A stretch of 64,000 nucleotides of DNA from Heliomarina baculiformis (GTDB lineage Bacteria > Pseudomonadota > Alphaproteobacteria > Rhodobacterales > Rhodobacteraceae). The stretch is taken from NCBI RefSeq assembly GCF_019966545.1, contig NZ_JAIMIC010000004.1, positions 422,873 to 486,872 of the forward strand, read 5' to 3'. The translations under genes were made by a program, and so were the position numbers. Of this stretch, positions 27,438-36,137 are shown in pieces; position 1 is the stretch's first letter, and the number at the start of each line of letters is the position of its first letter. The notes beneath the pieces were generated by a model. The model worked only from the letters and a program-made list of their open reading frames with translations. It ran no database searches and was not told where the DNA came from.

Positions 27438-27869
27438 TCAGATAACGCCGATTTCCGCCAGCGCCTGATTGAGTTCGACCGGCAATGCCTCGTCATTCTG
27501 GCGGCTCGCGGGCAGGTCCGGCGGCGCATCCGAAGGCGCAAGGTAACGCCAGCCCTGAAAGGGTCTCTTCTGGACGCTCTGGGTGCGGTGAACTTCGGGC
27601 TCAAGCACGATGGCGCAGCGCCGGATTCCGTCGCCGCCGTTGACTTCGTCAAGCCGGAGAATGCGCTGACGGCACTGGATCAGCCCCTTGATCACCCAGT
27701 AGATCGATCCGCCTTCAAGGATCTCGGCCTCGCGCTTGGGCCACATGCGGGTGACATGCCGCGGTAACCCGTCCGACGTCTGAACGCGGCGCAGTTTCTG
27801 CCAGCGGAGCAGGTCATCGACTGTTTCCGTTCCGACAGAGAGTTTGATGAGATGTGTAAATTTATCCAC
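27438..27869 (-). CDS. DUF1489 family protein
   Basis: A 143-residue conserved alphaproteobacterial protein of unknown function. Family signatures are THLIKLSVG at the N-terminus, HVTRMWPKREAEIL, GGSIYWVIKGLIQCRQRIL and the C-terminal PFQGWRYL. A GTG start (reading MDKFTHLIKL) is chosen because the family begins just there; an in-frame ATG 18 codons upstream would add an unusual MQSSLMMLLYGWW stretch. It is read away from nrdJ, sharing a 206-bp promoter region. Confidence 0.85.
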   Translation of the reverse strand: MDKFTHLIKLSVGTETVDDLLRWQKLRRVQTSDGLPRHVTRMWPKREAEILEGGSIYWVIKGLIQCRQRILRLDEVNGGDGIRRCAIVLEPEVHRTQSVQKRPFQGWRYLAPSDAPPDLPASRQNDEALPVELNQALAEIGVI

Positions 27870-28075
27870 AGAGTCGTCCCCATTCCACCATCCATATAGT
27901 AGCATCATCAAGGATGACTGCAAATTATGGGGGGTGTTTTCTGTGATTGGAACAGATTTCCTTTAAGTGTTGGCACGAAGATGGCCCGCGATTTGACGGT
28001 TCTGCCCGATTGGTCCTTGCCTGAACGGGCCATATATCCTGAACTGAAGTCAGCAACCTGAGGGCCGGTTTCAAG

Positions 28076-30562
28076 ATGACGCAATTCACGACGCCGATCG
28101 CCGAACAGATCTGGGATATGAAATACCGCCTGAAAGAGGCGGACGGAACGGCCATCGACGAAACCGTCGAAGACACCTGGCGCAGAATCGCAAAGGATCT
28201 GGCCAGTCGCGAGTCCGAACCAGAGGTCTGGGAAGACCGGTTCTACGACGCGCTCGACGGGTTCAAGTTCCTGCCCGCCGGTCGGATCGTGGCAGGCGCC
28301 GGGACGGGGCGACAGGTCACGCTGTTCAACTGTTTCGTCATGGGGACGGTCCCCGACAGTATCGATGGTATTTTCGACATGCTGAAGGAAGCGGCCCTTA
28401 CCATGCAGCAGGGTGGGGGGATCGGCTATGATTTCTCGACCATCCGGCCCAAGGGTGCTGCCGTGTCCGGCGTCTCTGCCGATGCCTCGGGGCCGCTGAC
28501 CTTCATGGACGTCTGGGACGCTATGTGCCGGACGATCATGTCCGCCGGGGCGCGGCGCGGCGCGATGATGGCCACCATGCGCTGCGACCATCCGGATATT
28601 CAGGACTTCATCTCGGCCAAGGCAGACCCGGCGCGCCTGCGCATGTTCAACCTGTCGGTGCTGGTCACCGATGCCTTCATGCAGGCGGTCAAGGACGACA
28701 CCGAATGGGAGCTTGTTTTCGGAGATCGGGTTTATAGCCGCTTGCCCGCTCGCGCGCTCTGGAACCAGATCATGCAATCCACCTATGATTACGCCGAGCC
28801 GGGCGTGATCTTTATCGACCGGATCAACGCGGCCAATAACCTTAACTACTGCGAGACGATTGCCGCCACGAACCCCTGTGGCGAGCAGCCCCTGCCGCCC
28901 TATGGCGCCTGCCTGCTTGGCTCGATCAACCTTGCGCGGCTGATCGCCAGCCTGTTCGACGAAGATGCCGGTCTTGATGAGGAGCAACTGGACGATCTGG
29001 TCACCATTGCCGTCCGGATGATGGACAACGTGATCGACGCCTCGAAATTCCCGCTGGTCGCACAAGCCGAGGAAGCCCGCGCCAAGCGGCGCATCGGGCT
29101 GGGTGTCACCGGTCTGGCCGATGCGCTGGCGATGATGGGGGTGAGCTATGGCGCAGAGGAGGCGGCGCGTCTGACCGAGCGCTGGATGCACCGGATCGCC
29201 CGCGCCGCGTATCTGGCCTCGGTGGATCTGGCGAGGGAGAAGGGGAGCTTTCCGCTGTTCGACGCGGATGGCTACCTGAACTCGGGCAACATGCGCGCGA
29301 TGGATGAGGACGTGCGCGCCGCTATCGCCGAACATGGCATCCGCAACGCGCTTCTGACGTCGATTGCACCGACGGGGACGATCTCGCTTTATGCTGGAAA
29401 CGTCAGTTCCGGGATCGAGCCGATTTTCGCCTTTTCCTACACAAGGCAGGTCCTGCAACGCGACGGGTCGAGACGCGCCGAAGAGGTGGTGGATTACGCC
29501 GTGCAGATGTGGCGCGAACGGTTCGGCGAGGCGGAACTGCCGGAAAGTTTCGTGACCGCGCAGACCCTTGCCCCCGAGGATCACGTCCGCATGCAGGCCG
29601 CCGCGCAGCGATGGGTGGATTCCTCTATTTCCAAGACCATCAACTGCCCCGAGGATATCTCTTTCGAGGCGTTCAAGGACGTCTACATGCTGGCCTGGGA
29701 TACCGGCTGCAAGGGCTGCACGACCTATCGGCCGAACGAGGTGAGCGGGTCGGTCCTGGCGGTATCACAGCCTGCAGAGGAAGACAGCGCAGCGAAACGC
29801 ATTGCCCGTGCGATGAGCGATGCGGGCCTTGAAGATCGCGAGACGCTTTCAGAGAAATCCGGGCTTTCGGTCTCTCTCCTCGATAATATCGCGACCGGCA
29901 GTAAGGACCTGTCCCGATCTGCCGCCAAGAAACTTGCCACCGTCTTGAACGTCACGGCCGACTGGCTGGTGTCGGGGAATACGGCCCTTACGACCTCGGC
30001 GATTCCGGCTGTATCCGACAGTGCGCCCGAAACCTCTTACCTGGCTGAACCCCTGAACCGCCCGCCCGAGCTTGAAGGCAACACATACAAGCTGAAATGG
30101 CCCGACAGCGAGCACGCAATCTATATCACCATCAACGATATCGAGATCGACGGGCGCCGACGGCCTTTCGAAGTCTTCATCAATTCCAAGAACATGGAGC
30201 ATTTCGCCTGGACGGTGGCCCTGACGCGCATGATTTCGGCGGTGTTCCGTCGCGGCGGTGACGTATCTTTTGTCGTCGAAGAGCTGAAAGCTGTTTTCGA
30301 TCCGAGGGGGGGCGCTTGGATGCAGGGCAAATACGTTCCTTCGATCCTTGCCGCCATTGGCGGGGTGATTGAAAAGCACCTGATCGCGATCGGTTTCATC
30401 GACGGAGAAGGGCTGGGCCTGAAAGCCGATCCTCACGCCGCCAACGGCAACTCAGCCAAACCGCGCGGTCCTGCCTGCCCCTCTTGCGGTCAGTATGACA
30501 TGCACATGATCGAGGGCTGTGCCACCTGCGCCAATTGCGGTTACTCGAAATGTTCGGGGTGA
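28076..30562 (+). CDS. nrdJ: Class II (adenosylcobalamin-dependent) ribonucleotide reductase with internal HTH segment
   Basis: Reduces ribonucleotides to deoxyribonucleotides using a B12-derived radical, with no oxygen requirement. The ten-stranded barrel is complete: Cys86 in TLFNCFVMG, Cys268 in AATNPCGEQPLPPYG, GVTGLADALAMMGV and SIAPTGTISLYAGNVSSGIEP. The C-terminus carries the redox/zinc Cys cluster CPSCGQYDMHMIEGC...CANCGYSKC. Between the barrel (ending KGCTTYRPNEVSGSVL) and the C-terminal domain (LNRPPELEGNTYKLKWPD) there are about 90 residues, of which 572-635 read as a Cro/CI-type helix-turn-helix (RIARAMSDAGL, TLSEKSGLSVSLLDNI, TADWLVSGN). At 828 residues it is longer than I expect for this NrdJ group by about that amount. 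No cobalamin riboswitch was recognised upstream. Confidence 0.95.
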   Translation: MTQFTTPIAEQIWDMKYRLKEADGTAIDETVEDTWRRIAKDLASRESEPEVWEDRFYDALDGFKFLPAGRIVAGAGTGRQVTLFNCFVMGTVPDSIDGIFDMLKEAALTMQQGGGIGYDFSTIRPKGAAVSGVSADASGPLTFMDVWDAMCRTIMSAGARRGAMMATMRCDHPDIQDFISAKADPARLRMFNLSVLVTDAFMQAVKDDTEWELVFGDRVYSRLPARALWNQIMQSTYDYAEPGVIFIDRINAANNLNYCETIAATNPCGEQPLPPYGACLLGSINLARLIASLFDEDAGLDEEQLDDLVTIAVRMMDNVIDASKFPLVAQAEEARAKRRIGLGVTGLADALAMMGVSYGAEEAARLTERWMHRIARAAYLASVDLAREKGSFPLFDADGYLNSGNMRAMDEDVRAAIAEHGIRNALLTSIAPTGTISLYAGNVSSGIEPIFAFSYTRQVLQRDGSRRAEEVVDYAVQMWRERFGEAELPESFVTAQTLAPEDHVRMQAAAQRWVDSSISKTINCPEDISFEAFKDVYMLAWDTGCKGCTTYRPNEVSGSVLAVSQPAEEDSAAKRIARAMSDAGLEDRETLSEKSGLSVSLLDNIATGSKDLSRSAAKKLATVLNVTADWLVSGNTALTTSAIPAVSDSAPETSYLAEPLNRPPELEGNTYKLKWPDSEHAIYITINDIEIDGRRRPFEVFINSKNMEHFAWTVALTRMISAVFRRGGDVSFVVEELKAVFDPRGGAWMQGKYVPSILAAIGGVIEKHLIAIGFIDGEGLGLKADPHAANGNSAKPRGPACPSCGQYDMHMIEGCATCANCGYSKCSG

Positions 30563-30859
30563 TGTGATTGCGTTTTGTTCGCAAAATCCAGCAGAAGAAT
30601 TGTGCCCGGCGACGGCGTCGCTACTGAGGCGCACTTTGATAATCGAGGCGCTCAATAAAACGCGCGCGATCGAAGGGCGCCGGCCGGTGGCTGCACCGTC
30701 TGCAACTGACCTAGGCGCCCTCAAGCAGAGGCAACAATGCAAACAACCGCAGCGGCCGCGCGTACGACCGGTTGCAGCCAGTCAAAGATCTTCTGATGCT
30801 GTCGGCGCTTTCATTGTTATGATCGAGCTACCGGTGATCATTTCCCCGTCGAGGCCGCG
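30563..30859. other. Intergenic region between nrdJ and the MFS gene
   Basis: No gene is supported in these 297 bp. A plus-strand open frame (30519-30866) overlaps both neighbours and has no recognisable domain or ribosome-binding site. No clear terminator for nrdJ was found. Confidence 0.45.
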
Positions 30860-32179
30860 ATGTTGAACGTTCTAGCCGACCGTACCTATCGCCATCTCTT
30901 TCTCGCGCAGGTCGTTGCGCTTCTGGGCACCGGCCTTGCGACCGTGGCGCTCGGGCTGCTGGCCTATGATCTTGCCGGGAACGACGCGGCGATGGTGCTG
31001 GGCACGGTTTTCACGATCAAGATGGTGGCCTACGTCGGCGTGGCCCCGGTCGCCGGTGCCTTTGCGGATCGCTTGAACAGGCGGGTGCTGCTGGTGGCGC
31101 TCGATCTCGTCCGGGCTCTATGTGCGCTGGCGCTGCCCTTCGTGACCGAGGTCTGGCAGGTCTACGTGCTGATCTTCCTGCTGCAATCGGCCTCGGCCGG
31201 GTTTACACCGACCTTTCAGGCGACCATCCCCGACGTGTTGCCCGAGGAAGATCGGTACACCCGCGCCCTGTCACTCTCGCGCCTTGCCTATGATCTTGAA
31301 AACATCGTCAGCCCGATGCTCGCCGCTCTGCTGTTGACAGTGATGGGCTACAACACGCTTTTCCTCGGCACCGTCGCCGGTTTCATCGGCTCGGCCCTTC
31401 TGGTGGTTTCGGTGATGCTGCCAAGCCCGGCTGCACCCGCCACGCGCGGGATCTATGATCGCACCACCCGGGGCATCCGCATCTACCTTGCCACGCCCCG
31501 GCTGCGCGGGCTTCTCGCGCTCAACGTCTCGGTTGCGGCGGCAAGCGCCATGGTGCTGGTAAATTCCGTCGTTCTCGTGCGCGGGATGCTGGGCCTCTCC
31601 GACAGTGCGCTCGGCTGGACGATGTTCGCCTTTGGTGCGGGTTCGATGAGCGCGGCACTGTCGTTGCCGCGACTGCTGGACCGGCTGCCGGATCGACCAG
31701 TCATGCTGGCGGGGGCGGTGCTGACGGTGGCGACACTGGTCTGCCTTGCCGGTGGCATCGGCCTCACCGGCCTGAACTGGGGTATGCTGCTCTGCGCCTG
31801 GTTCTTGAACGGGGTCGGTTTTTCCGCTGTTCTGACACCCTCTGGGCGGCTGCTGCGGCGCTCGGCCCATCCCGAAGACAGGCCCGCCATTTTCGCGGCG
31901 CAGTTCGCCCTGTCCCATGCCTGTTGGCTGGTGTGTTATCCGTTGTCAGGCTGGCTGATGACACGCTTCGGTGCCATCCCGGCACTTATCGTACTGGCAG
32001 GGGCAGGTCTCATCGGCATTATTGCCGCCCTGCGCCTCTGGCCCGCTGGCGAAGTGGCAGAGGTCGAGCATATTCATGACAACCTCGCGCCGGACGATCC
32101 GCATCTTAACGGCGAAAGACGCCACAGCCATCCGCTGGTGATCGATGACCGCCACCCCAGATGGGCAAAGCATTTCTGA
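30860..32179 (+). CDS. MFS transporter with His/Asp-rich tail
   Basis: A 439-residue major facilitator with about 12 membrane helices. Early features are LFLAQVVALLGTGLATVALG and the loop GAFADRLNRRVLL, the MFS motif A between helices 2 and 3. The last 40 residues are hydrophilic and rich in His, Asp and Pro (EHIHDNLAPDDPHL, HSHPLVIDDRHPRW), which may bind metal. It faces the chromate-type transporter tail to tail, 11 bp apart. I recall similar tailed MFS proteins near chrA in relatives, which hints at an oxyanion or metal role, but the substrate is unknown. Confidence 0.85.
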   Translation: MLNVLADRTYRHLFLAQVVALLGTGLATVALGLLAYDLAGNDAAMVLGTVFTIKMVAYVGVAPVAGAFADRLNRRVLLVALDLVRALCALALPFVTEVWQVYVLIFLLQSASAGFTPTFQATIPDVLPEEDRYTRALSLSRLAYDLENIVSPMLAALLLTVMGYNTLFLGTVAGFIGSALLVVSVMLPSPAAPATRGIYDRTTRGIRIYLATPRLRGLLALNVSVAAASAMVLVNSVVLVRGMLGLSDSALGWTMFAFGAGSMSAALSLPRLLDRLPDRPVMLAGAVLTVATLVCLAGGIGLTGLNWGMLLCAWFLNGVGFSAVLTPSGRLLRRSAHPEDRPAIFAAQFALSHACWLVCYPLSGWLMTRFGAIPALIVLAGAGLIGIIAALRLWPAGEVAEVEHIHDNLAPDDPHLNGERRHSHPLVIDDRHPRWAKHF

Positions 32180-32190
32180 GCTTTGCCCGA

Positions 32191-33576
32191 TCAGCCCAGC
32201 ATGGTCAGGGCCGCCCCGGCAATCGCGGACCCTGCCAGCACCGTCATCATCCCGAACTTCAGCCGGAACACTGCAATCACCGCCAGCGCCGTCAGGAGCG
32301 CCGCCGCCCAATCGACCGATGCCAGCCGGGGAAGCTCGACCGTCAGCGGTCCGGCGCGCCAGACAGCGACCGCGTCAAAGATCACGTGCATGGCGAACCA
32401 GATCGCAAGGTTCAGGATCACGCCGACCACCGCCGCCGTCACTGCGGTCAGCGCGGCGGCAAGTGCGCGGTTGCGGCGCAGGCGCTCCATCCATGGCGCA
32501 CCCAACAGGATCCATGCGAAACACGGCGCAAAGGTCACATAGGTCGCCAGCAGCGCGCCCAGCGTCGCCGCCCAAACGGTGCCTTCCGCGCTCCACGCGC
32601 CAAGGAAGCCGACGAATTGCAGCACCATGATCAGCGGTCCCGGCGTCGTTTCGGCCATGCCAAGCCCGTCCAGCATCTGCCCCGCCGTCAGCCAGCCATA
32701 GGTGCCAACCGCCTCCTGCGCCACATAGGCCAGTACCGCATAGGCCCCGCCAAAGGTGACAACGGCCATCTTTGAAAAGAAAAGCGCAATTTCAGTGAAT
32801 ACATTGCCCCGCCCCAGCGTGACAAAAAACATCCCAACCGGCACCAGCCAGAGGGCGAGGGCGGCCATCCCCGCCATCAGCGCTTTGCGCCGCGCCGTCA
32901 CCGGCATCTCGACGGTTTCATCGCCAAGCAGAGTCTCGGCCTCAGCGACATGGGTGCCGCCCTGCGCGCCTTGTCCGCCACCGGGCGCAAAAGCGGCCAG
33001 CCCGCCCCGCGCGCCCGCGTACCCGATCAGCGCCGCTGCCGCGATGATCAGAGGAAACGGCACCTGAAAGGCAAAGATCGCAAGGAACGACCCCAGCGCG
33101 ATGGCCCGCATCGCGTTGTTCTTCAGCGCTTTTCCGGCGATCCGGACCAGCGCTTGCAGAACAATGGCAAGCACTGCCGCCTTCAGCCCGAAGAAGAGGC
33201 CCGAAACAAGGTCAACCTCGCCAAAGATCACGTAGATCCAGCTAAGCGCCATGATCGAAAGCAAGCCGGGCAGGATGAACAGCCCGCCCGCGATGATCGC
33301 GCCGCGCGTTCCATGCATGAGCCAGCCGATATAGGTGGCAAGCTGCTGCGCCTCGGGCCCGGGCAGCAACATGCAAAAGTTCAGCGCATGTAGGAAACGA
33401 TCGTCCCCGATCCAGCGCTTCTCCTCGACCGTGATCCGGTGCATCACCGCGATTTGCCCGGCGGGTCCGCCAAAGGACAGGATCGCCACCCGCGCCCAGA
33501 CACGCGTCGCCTCGGTCAGCGTCGGCCAGTCGCCCTCGTTCCGGCCCCTGGGCCTGTCGAGCGATGCGTCGGTCAT
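32191..33576 (-). CDS. chrA: ChrA-type chromate transporter
   Basis: Long-chain ChrA-family membrane protein, 461 residues with two CHR domains. The first has ILSFGGPAGQIAVMH and NFCMLLPGPEAQQLATYIG; the second has VVTFGGAYAVLAYVAQ and GLGMAETTPGPLIMVLQFVG. Such proteins export chromate in characterised bacteria. The start MTDASLDRPRG is chosen; 65 in-frame codons upstream have no family similarity. No chrB regulator is adjacent, so whether chromate is the real substrate is open. Confidence 0.9.
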   Translation of the reverse strand: MTDASLDRPRGRNEGDWPTLTEATRVWARVAILSFGGPAGQIAVMHRITVEEKRWIGDDRFLHALNFCMLLPGPEAQQLATYIGWLMHGTRGAIIAGGLFILPGLLSIMALSWIYVIFGEVDLVSGLFFGLKAAVLAIVLQALVRIAGKALKNNAMRAIALGSFLAIFAFQVPFPLIIAAAALIGYAGARGGLAAFAPGGGQGAQGGTHVAEAETLLGDETVEMPVTARRKALMAGMAALALWLVPVGMFFVTLGRGNVFTEIALFFSKMAVVTFGGAYAVLAYVAQEAVGTYGWLTAGQMLDGLGMAETTPGPLIMVLQFVGFLGAWSAEGTVWAATLGALLATYVTFAPCFAWILLGAPWMERLRRNRALAAALTAVTAAVVGVILNLAIWFAMHVIFDAVAVWRAGPLTVELPRLASVDWAAALLTALAVIAVFRLKFGMMTVLAGSAIAGAALTMLG

Positions 33577-33888
33577 GTCGATGCTCCACGGCGATAGGGC
33601 GGCCAGATGGCTTTTCTCGGCGTCAAAACAGCAGCGATCGTCAGAGTCGTAAACCCCTATTCGCCGGTCAAACGCAGTTTGCAGGCGCTTGTCAAACTTC
33701 CCCGGCTGCCGGCGCATCTCCCTCTCGCAAATCGACATGCTTTCGGGCAACCGCGCCCGCCCGGGCAGCAAAATTCTGCCCGCATGACGATCCCGCTAAT
33801 CCGTTTCGCATCGTTTTCGTGATTCTCGCTTACCCTGTCGGCGCTGGACGTTGCGAGTCCCCATGTCCGTGCCGAAAAGGAGAGACCC
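33577..33888. other. Divergent region between chrA and the alcohol dehydrogenase
   Basis: A 312-bp gap with no gene. It contains an inverted repeat CGGGCAG/CTGCCCG with a 7-nt loop (33762-33782) of possible regulatory use. A strong AAAAGGAGAG ribosome-binding site ends the region before the dehydrogenase. No promoter could be assigned with confidence. Confidence 0.45.
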
Positions 33889-34899
33889 ATGATGAAAGCA
33901 GCCGTCGTTCGGGAATTCGGAAAGCCGCTCGATATATGCGAGGTCGAACGCCCGTCGCTCACCGACTCCGGGATCATCGTCAAGATCGCGGCAAGCGGCG
34001 TTTGCCATACCGATCTGCACGCGGCGCAGGGGGACTGGCCGGTCAAGCCAAGCCCGCCTTTCATCCCCGGCCATGAAGGTGTCGGCACCGTTGCCGAGGT
34101 CGGGCGCAACGTCAAAGGCGTCAAGGAAGGCGACCGCGTCGGCATCCCGTGGCTCTACACCGCCTGCGGCCACTGCCGTCATTGCATGGGCGGATGGGAA
34201 ACGCTCTGCACCGACCAGCAGAATACCGGCTACAGCGTGAATGGCGGTTTCGCGGACTACGTGCTTGCCGATCCGAATTATGTCGGCCACCTGCCGGATG
34301 CGGTGGAATTTGCCCCTGCCGCGCCGGTGCTCTGCGCCGGGGTCACCGTCTACAAGGGGCTGAAAGAAACCGACACCCGGCCCGGCCAGACCGTGGTGAT
34401 CTCGGGTATCGGCGGTCTTGGCCATATGGCGGTGCAGTACGCCAAGGCGATGGGCCTTCACGTGATCGCGGTGGATATCGCCAAGGACAAGCTGGATCTG
34501 GCAAAAAGCCTCGGTGCCGACCAGACCATCAACGCGCTCGAAACCGATCCGGTCGCCGAAGTGCAGGCCGGCGGCGGGGCCGAGGGCGTGCTGGTCACGG
34601 CAGTCGCGGGCAAATCGTTCGAACAGGGTGTCCGCATGCTGGCACGCGGCGGCACGATGAGCCTTGTGGGCCTGCCGCCGGAAAGCTTTCCGCTGGAAAT
34701 CTTCGACACGGTTCTGAACGCCAAGACGATCCGGGGTTCCATCGTCGGCACCCGCAACGATCTGGCCGAGGCCCTGCAATTCGCCGCCGAAGGCAAGGTC
34801 GCCGCGCATTACTCGACCGAGTCGCTGGACGATGTGAACAGCATCTTTGACCGGATGAAGAAAGGCGCCATCGACGGTCGTATCGTGATGGAACTGTAA
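33889..34899 (+). CDS. adhP: Zinc-dependent alcohol dehydrogenase (AdhP type)
   Basis: A 336-residue medium-chain alcohol dehydrogenase converting primary alcohols and aldehydes with NAD. Catalytic zinc ligands are Cys in GVCHTDLHAAQGDW and the GHE of FIPGHEGVGTV. The structural zinc motif is CGHCRHCMGGWETLC. The nucleotide fold shows SGIGGLGHMAVQYAKAMG and AVDIAKDKLDLAKSLGAD; the Asp at the end of strand 2 favours NAD. Two ATGs in a row make the exact start ambiguous by one codon. It is a lone gene converging on the CYTH gene. Confidence 0.92.
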   Translation: MMKAAVVREFGKPLDICEVERPSLTDSGIIVKIAASGVCHTDLHAAQGDWPVKPSPPFIPGHEGVGTVAEVGRNVKGVKEGDRVGIPWLYTACGHCRHCMGGWETLCTDQQNTGYSVNGGFADYVLADPNYVGHLPDAVEFAPAAPVLCAGVTVYKGLKETDTRPGQTVVISGIGGLGHMAVQYAKAMGLHVIAVDIAKDKLDLAKSLGADQTINALETDPVAEVQAGGGAEGVLVTAVAGKSFEQGVRMLARGGTMSLVGLPPESFPLEIFDTVLNAKTIRGSIVGTRNDLAEALQFAAEGKVAAHYSTESLDDVNSIFDRMKKGAIDGRIVMEL

Positions 34900-34920
34900 C
34901 GCCCCTCGGGCCGCGCCGGT

Positions 34921-35394
34921 CTATTCCGCCGGGCGATCGCGAAAGGCCATGACCTTGTTACTATAGGCCTTGTCGCCGCTCACGTCGCGACCAAACCAAG
35001 CAGGCGGTACAAAGGCATGCGCCGCCTCGATGCTGTCGAACTCGACCTCGACCACCACCAGCGGGGCAAGATCGCCGGAAAACACATCCAGTTCAAAGAC
35101 CGAACCATCGTCCAGCGATCCGGTCCATCGCACTTTGTCTACGGTGGCCGATGCCGCGGGCCAGAGCGTCTCGAAAGCGTCCCGCGATATCTCGCTTTCA
35201 TGTTCGCCGCGCACCATGCCCGAGCCGGATTTGACCGTCAGAAAATAGTTCTCGCCCTTCTGGCGCAGGCGCACCTCGATGGAATCCTCGGGCCGGGTAA
35301 CATAGCCCTGCCGGATCTCGACCGCCTTTGCGGCCGCCAGATCGGGCATCTCTGCCACCAGAAACTTGCGCTCGATTTCGGTTCCTGTCGCCAT
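34921..35394 (-). CDS. CYTH-domain (triphosphate tunnel) protein
   Basis: A 157-residue CYTH protein. The defining ExExK motif is present as EIERK at residues 6-10, with the tunnel-lining basic and acidic strands IEVRLRQKG, YFLTVKSGSG, VFELDVFSG and VVVEVEF. Family members hydrolyse inorganic triphosphate or make cAMP from ATP; bacterial short forms like this are usually triphosphatases. The ATG used overlaps the ParA stop by one base (TGATG); a GTG one codon earlier is possible. It is the last gene of the CofD-like/CHAD/ParA/CYTH set. Confidence 0.9.
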   Translation of the reverse strand: MATGTEIERKFLVAEMPDLAAAKAVEIRQGYVTRPEDSIEVRLRQKGENYFLTVKSGSGMVRGEHESEISRDAFETLWPAASATVDKVRWTGSLDDGSVFELDVFSGDLAPLVVVEVEFDSIEAAHAFVPPAWFGRDVSGDKAYSNKVMAFRDRPAE

Positions 35395-36137
35395 CACGCT
35401 TTCTTCGCCACTTCCTTGCTGAGTTTCCGATAGGCCGACGCCGCCTCGTGCGAGGCCGAGAAACTGCCAACCGGCGCGCGGTGTATGCCCATTTTCTCTA
35501 CATCGGTCGAAAAGGGAATGGTGACGTCCAGAAAGCGCTTGGCATGTTGTTTGCGCATGCGCCGCATGGTCTCGCCATGCAGTTTCTTGGTTGCCTGCGC
35601 CATCGAAAAGAAGGCGAGTATCTTCTTGCGCTCCAGTCTGTGCTCTTTGAAGAAGTCGACGAGTTGCTCAAACGTCCGTTCTGACAGCGTGGTCGGGATC
35701 ACCGGCACAACTATCGCATCCGACGCCTTGAACACGTTTTCGGACAGGGTCGAGATATTCGGCGGGCAGTCCAGCACGATAAAGTCATAGTCGTTGCCCA
35801 CGCTCTTCAACGCCTTTTTCAGCCGAGACTGGCTGCGTTTCATCCGCGCGAGAAACACGTCGAAATCGCGGAATTCGGTATTGGCGGGCAGAATGTCGAG
35901 ATTGTCGAAATCGCTGCCCCGGATCGCATCGGTGAACCGTTTCACATCCGTAAAGAACCGGTCACCCTTCAGCTTTTTCGACGGTTTGACGCGAAAGTAA
36001 AAGCTCGACGCCCCCTGCGGATCGAGATCGCACAGAAGCACACGGTGACCTTCCTTGGCCAGGCAATAGGCGATGTTGACCGCGCTCGCGGTTTTCCCGA
36101 CACCGCCCTTGTTCGAATAGCTCGCGATGACCGTCAT
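35394..36137 (-). CDS. ParA-family ATPase
   Basis: A 247-residue ParA/MinD-type ATPase. The deviant Walker A motif with the signature lysine is SNKGGVGKTASAVN at residues 8-21. Walker A' is LLCDLDPQGASSF and Walker B is DFIVLDCPPN. The protein is rich in basic residues in its C-terminal half (RLERKKILAFF, RRMRKQHAKRF), fitting non-specific DNA binding. No ParB-like gene or parS-like repeats are beside it. Its neighbours are a CHAD protein (4-bp overlap) and a CYTH protein (1-bp overlap), so a cargo-positioning role, for example of polyphosphate bodies, is an attractive but untested idea. Confidence 0.92.
   Translation of the reverse strand: MTVIASYSNKGGVGKTASAVNIAYCLAKEGHRVLLCDLDPQGASSFYFRVKPSKKLKGDRFFTDVKRFTDAIRGSDFDNLDILPANTEFRDFDVFLARMKRSQSRLKKALKSVGNDYDFIVLDCPPNISTLSENVFKASDAIVVPVIPTTLSERTFEQLVDFFKEHRLERKKILAFFSMAQATKKLHGETMRRMRKQHAKRFLDVTIPFSTDVEKMGIHRAPVGSFSASHEAASAYRKLSKEVAKKA

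Noticed and set aside
27870..28075. Possible cobalamin riboswitch before the B12-dependent nrdJ
   Set aside because: I looked for a B12-box-like conserved core and the associated stems and did not find them in the 206 bp available.
27908..29584. 558-residue minus-strand frame opposite nrdJ
   Set aside because: Antisense to conserved NrdJ active-site sequence, no recognisable motif.
30519..30866. 115-residue plus-strand frame between nrdJ and the MFS gene
   Set aside because: Overlaps the end of nrdJ and the start of the MFS gene, no site, no domain, composition unlike a protein gene.
33577..33771. N-terminal extension of ChrA
   Set aside because: The 65 extra in-frame codons lack family similarity and the downstream ATG gives the normal ChrA N-terminus.
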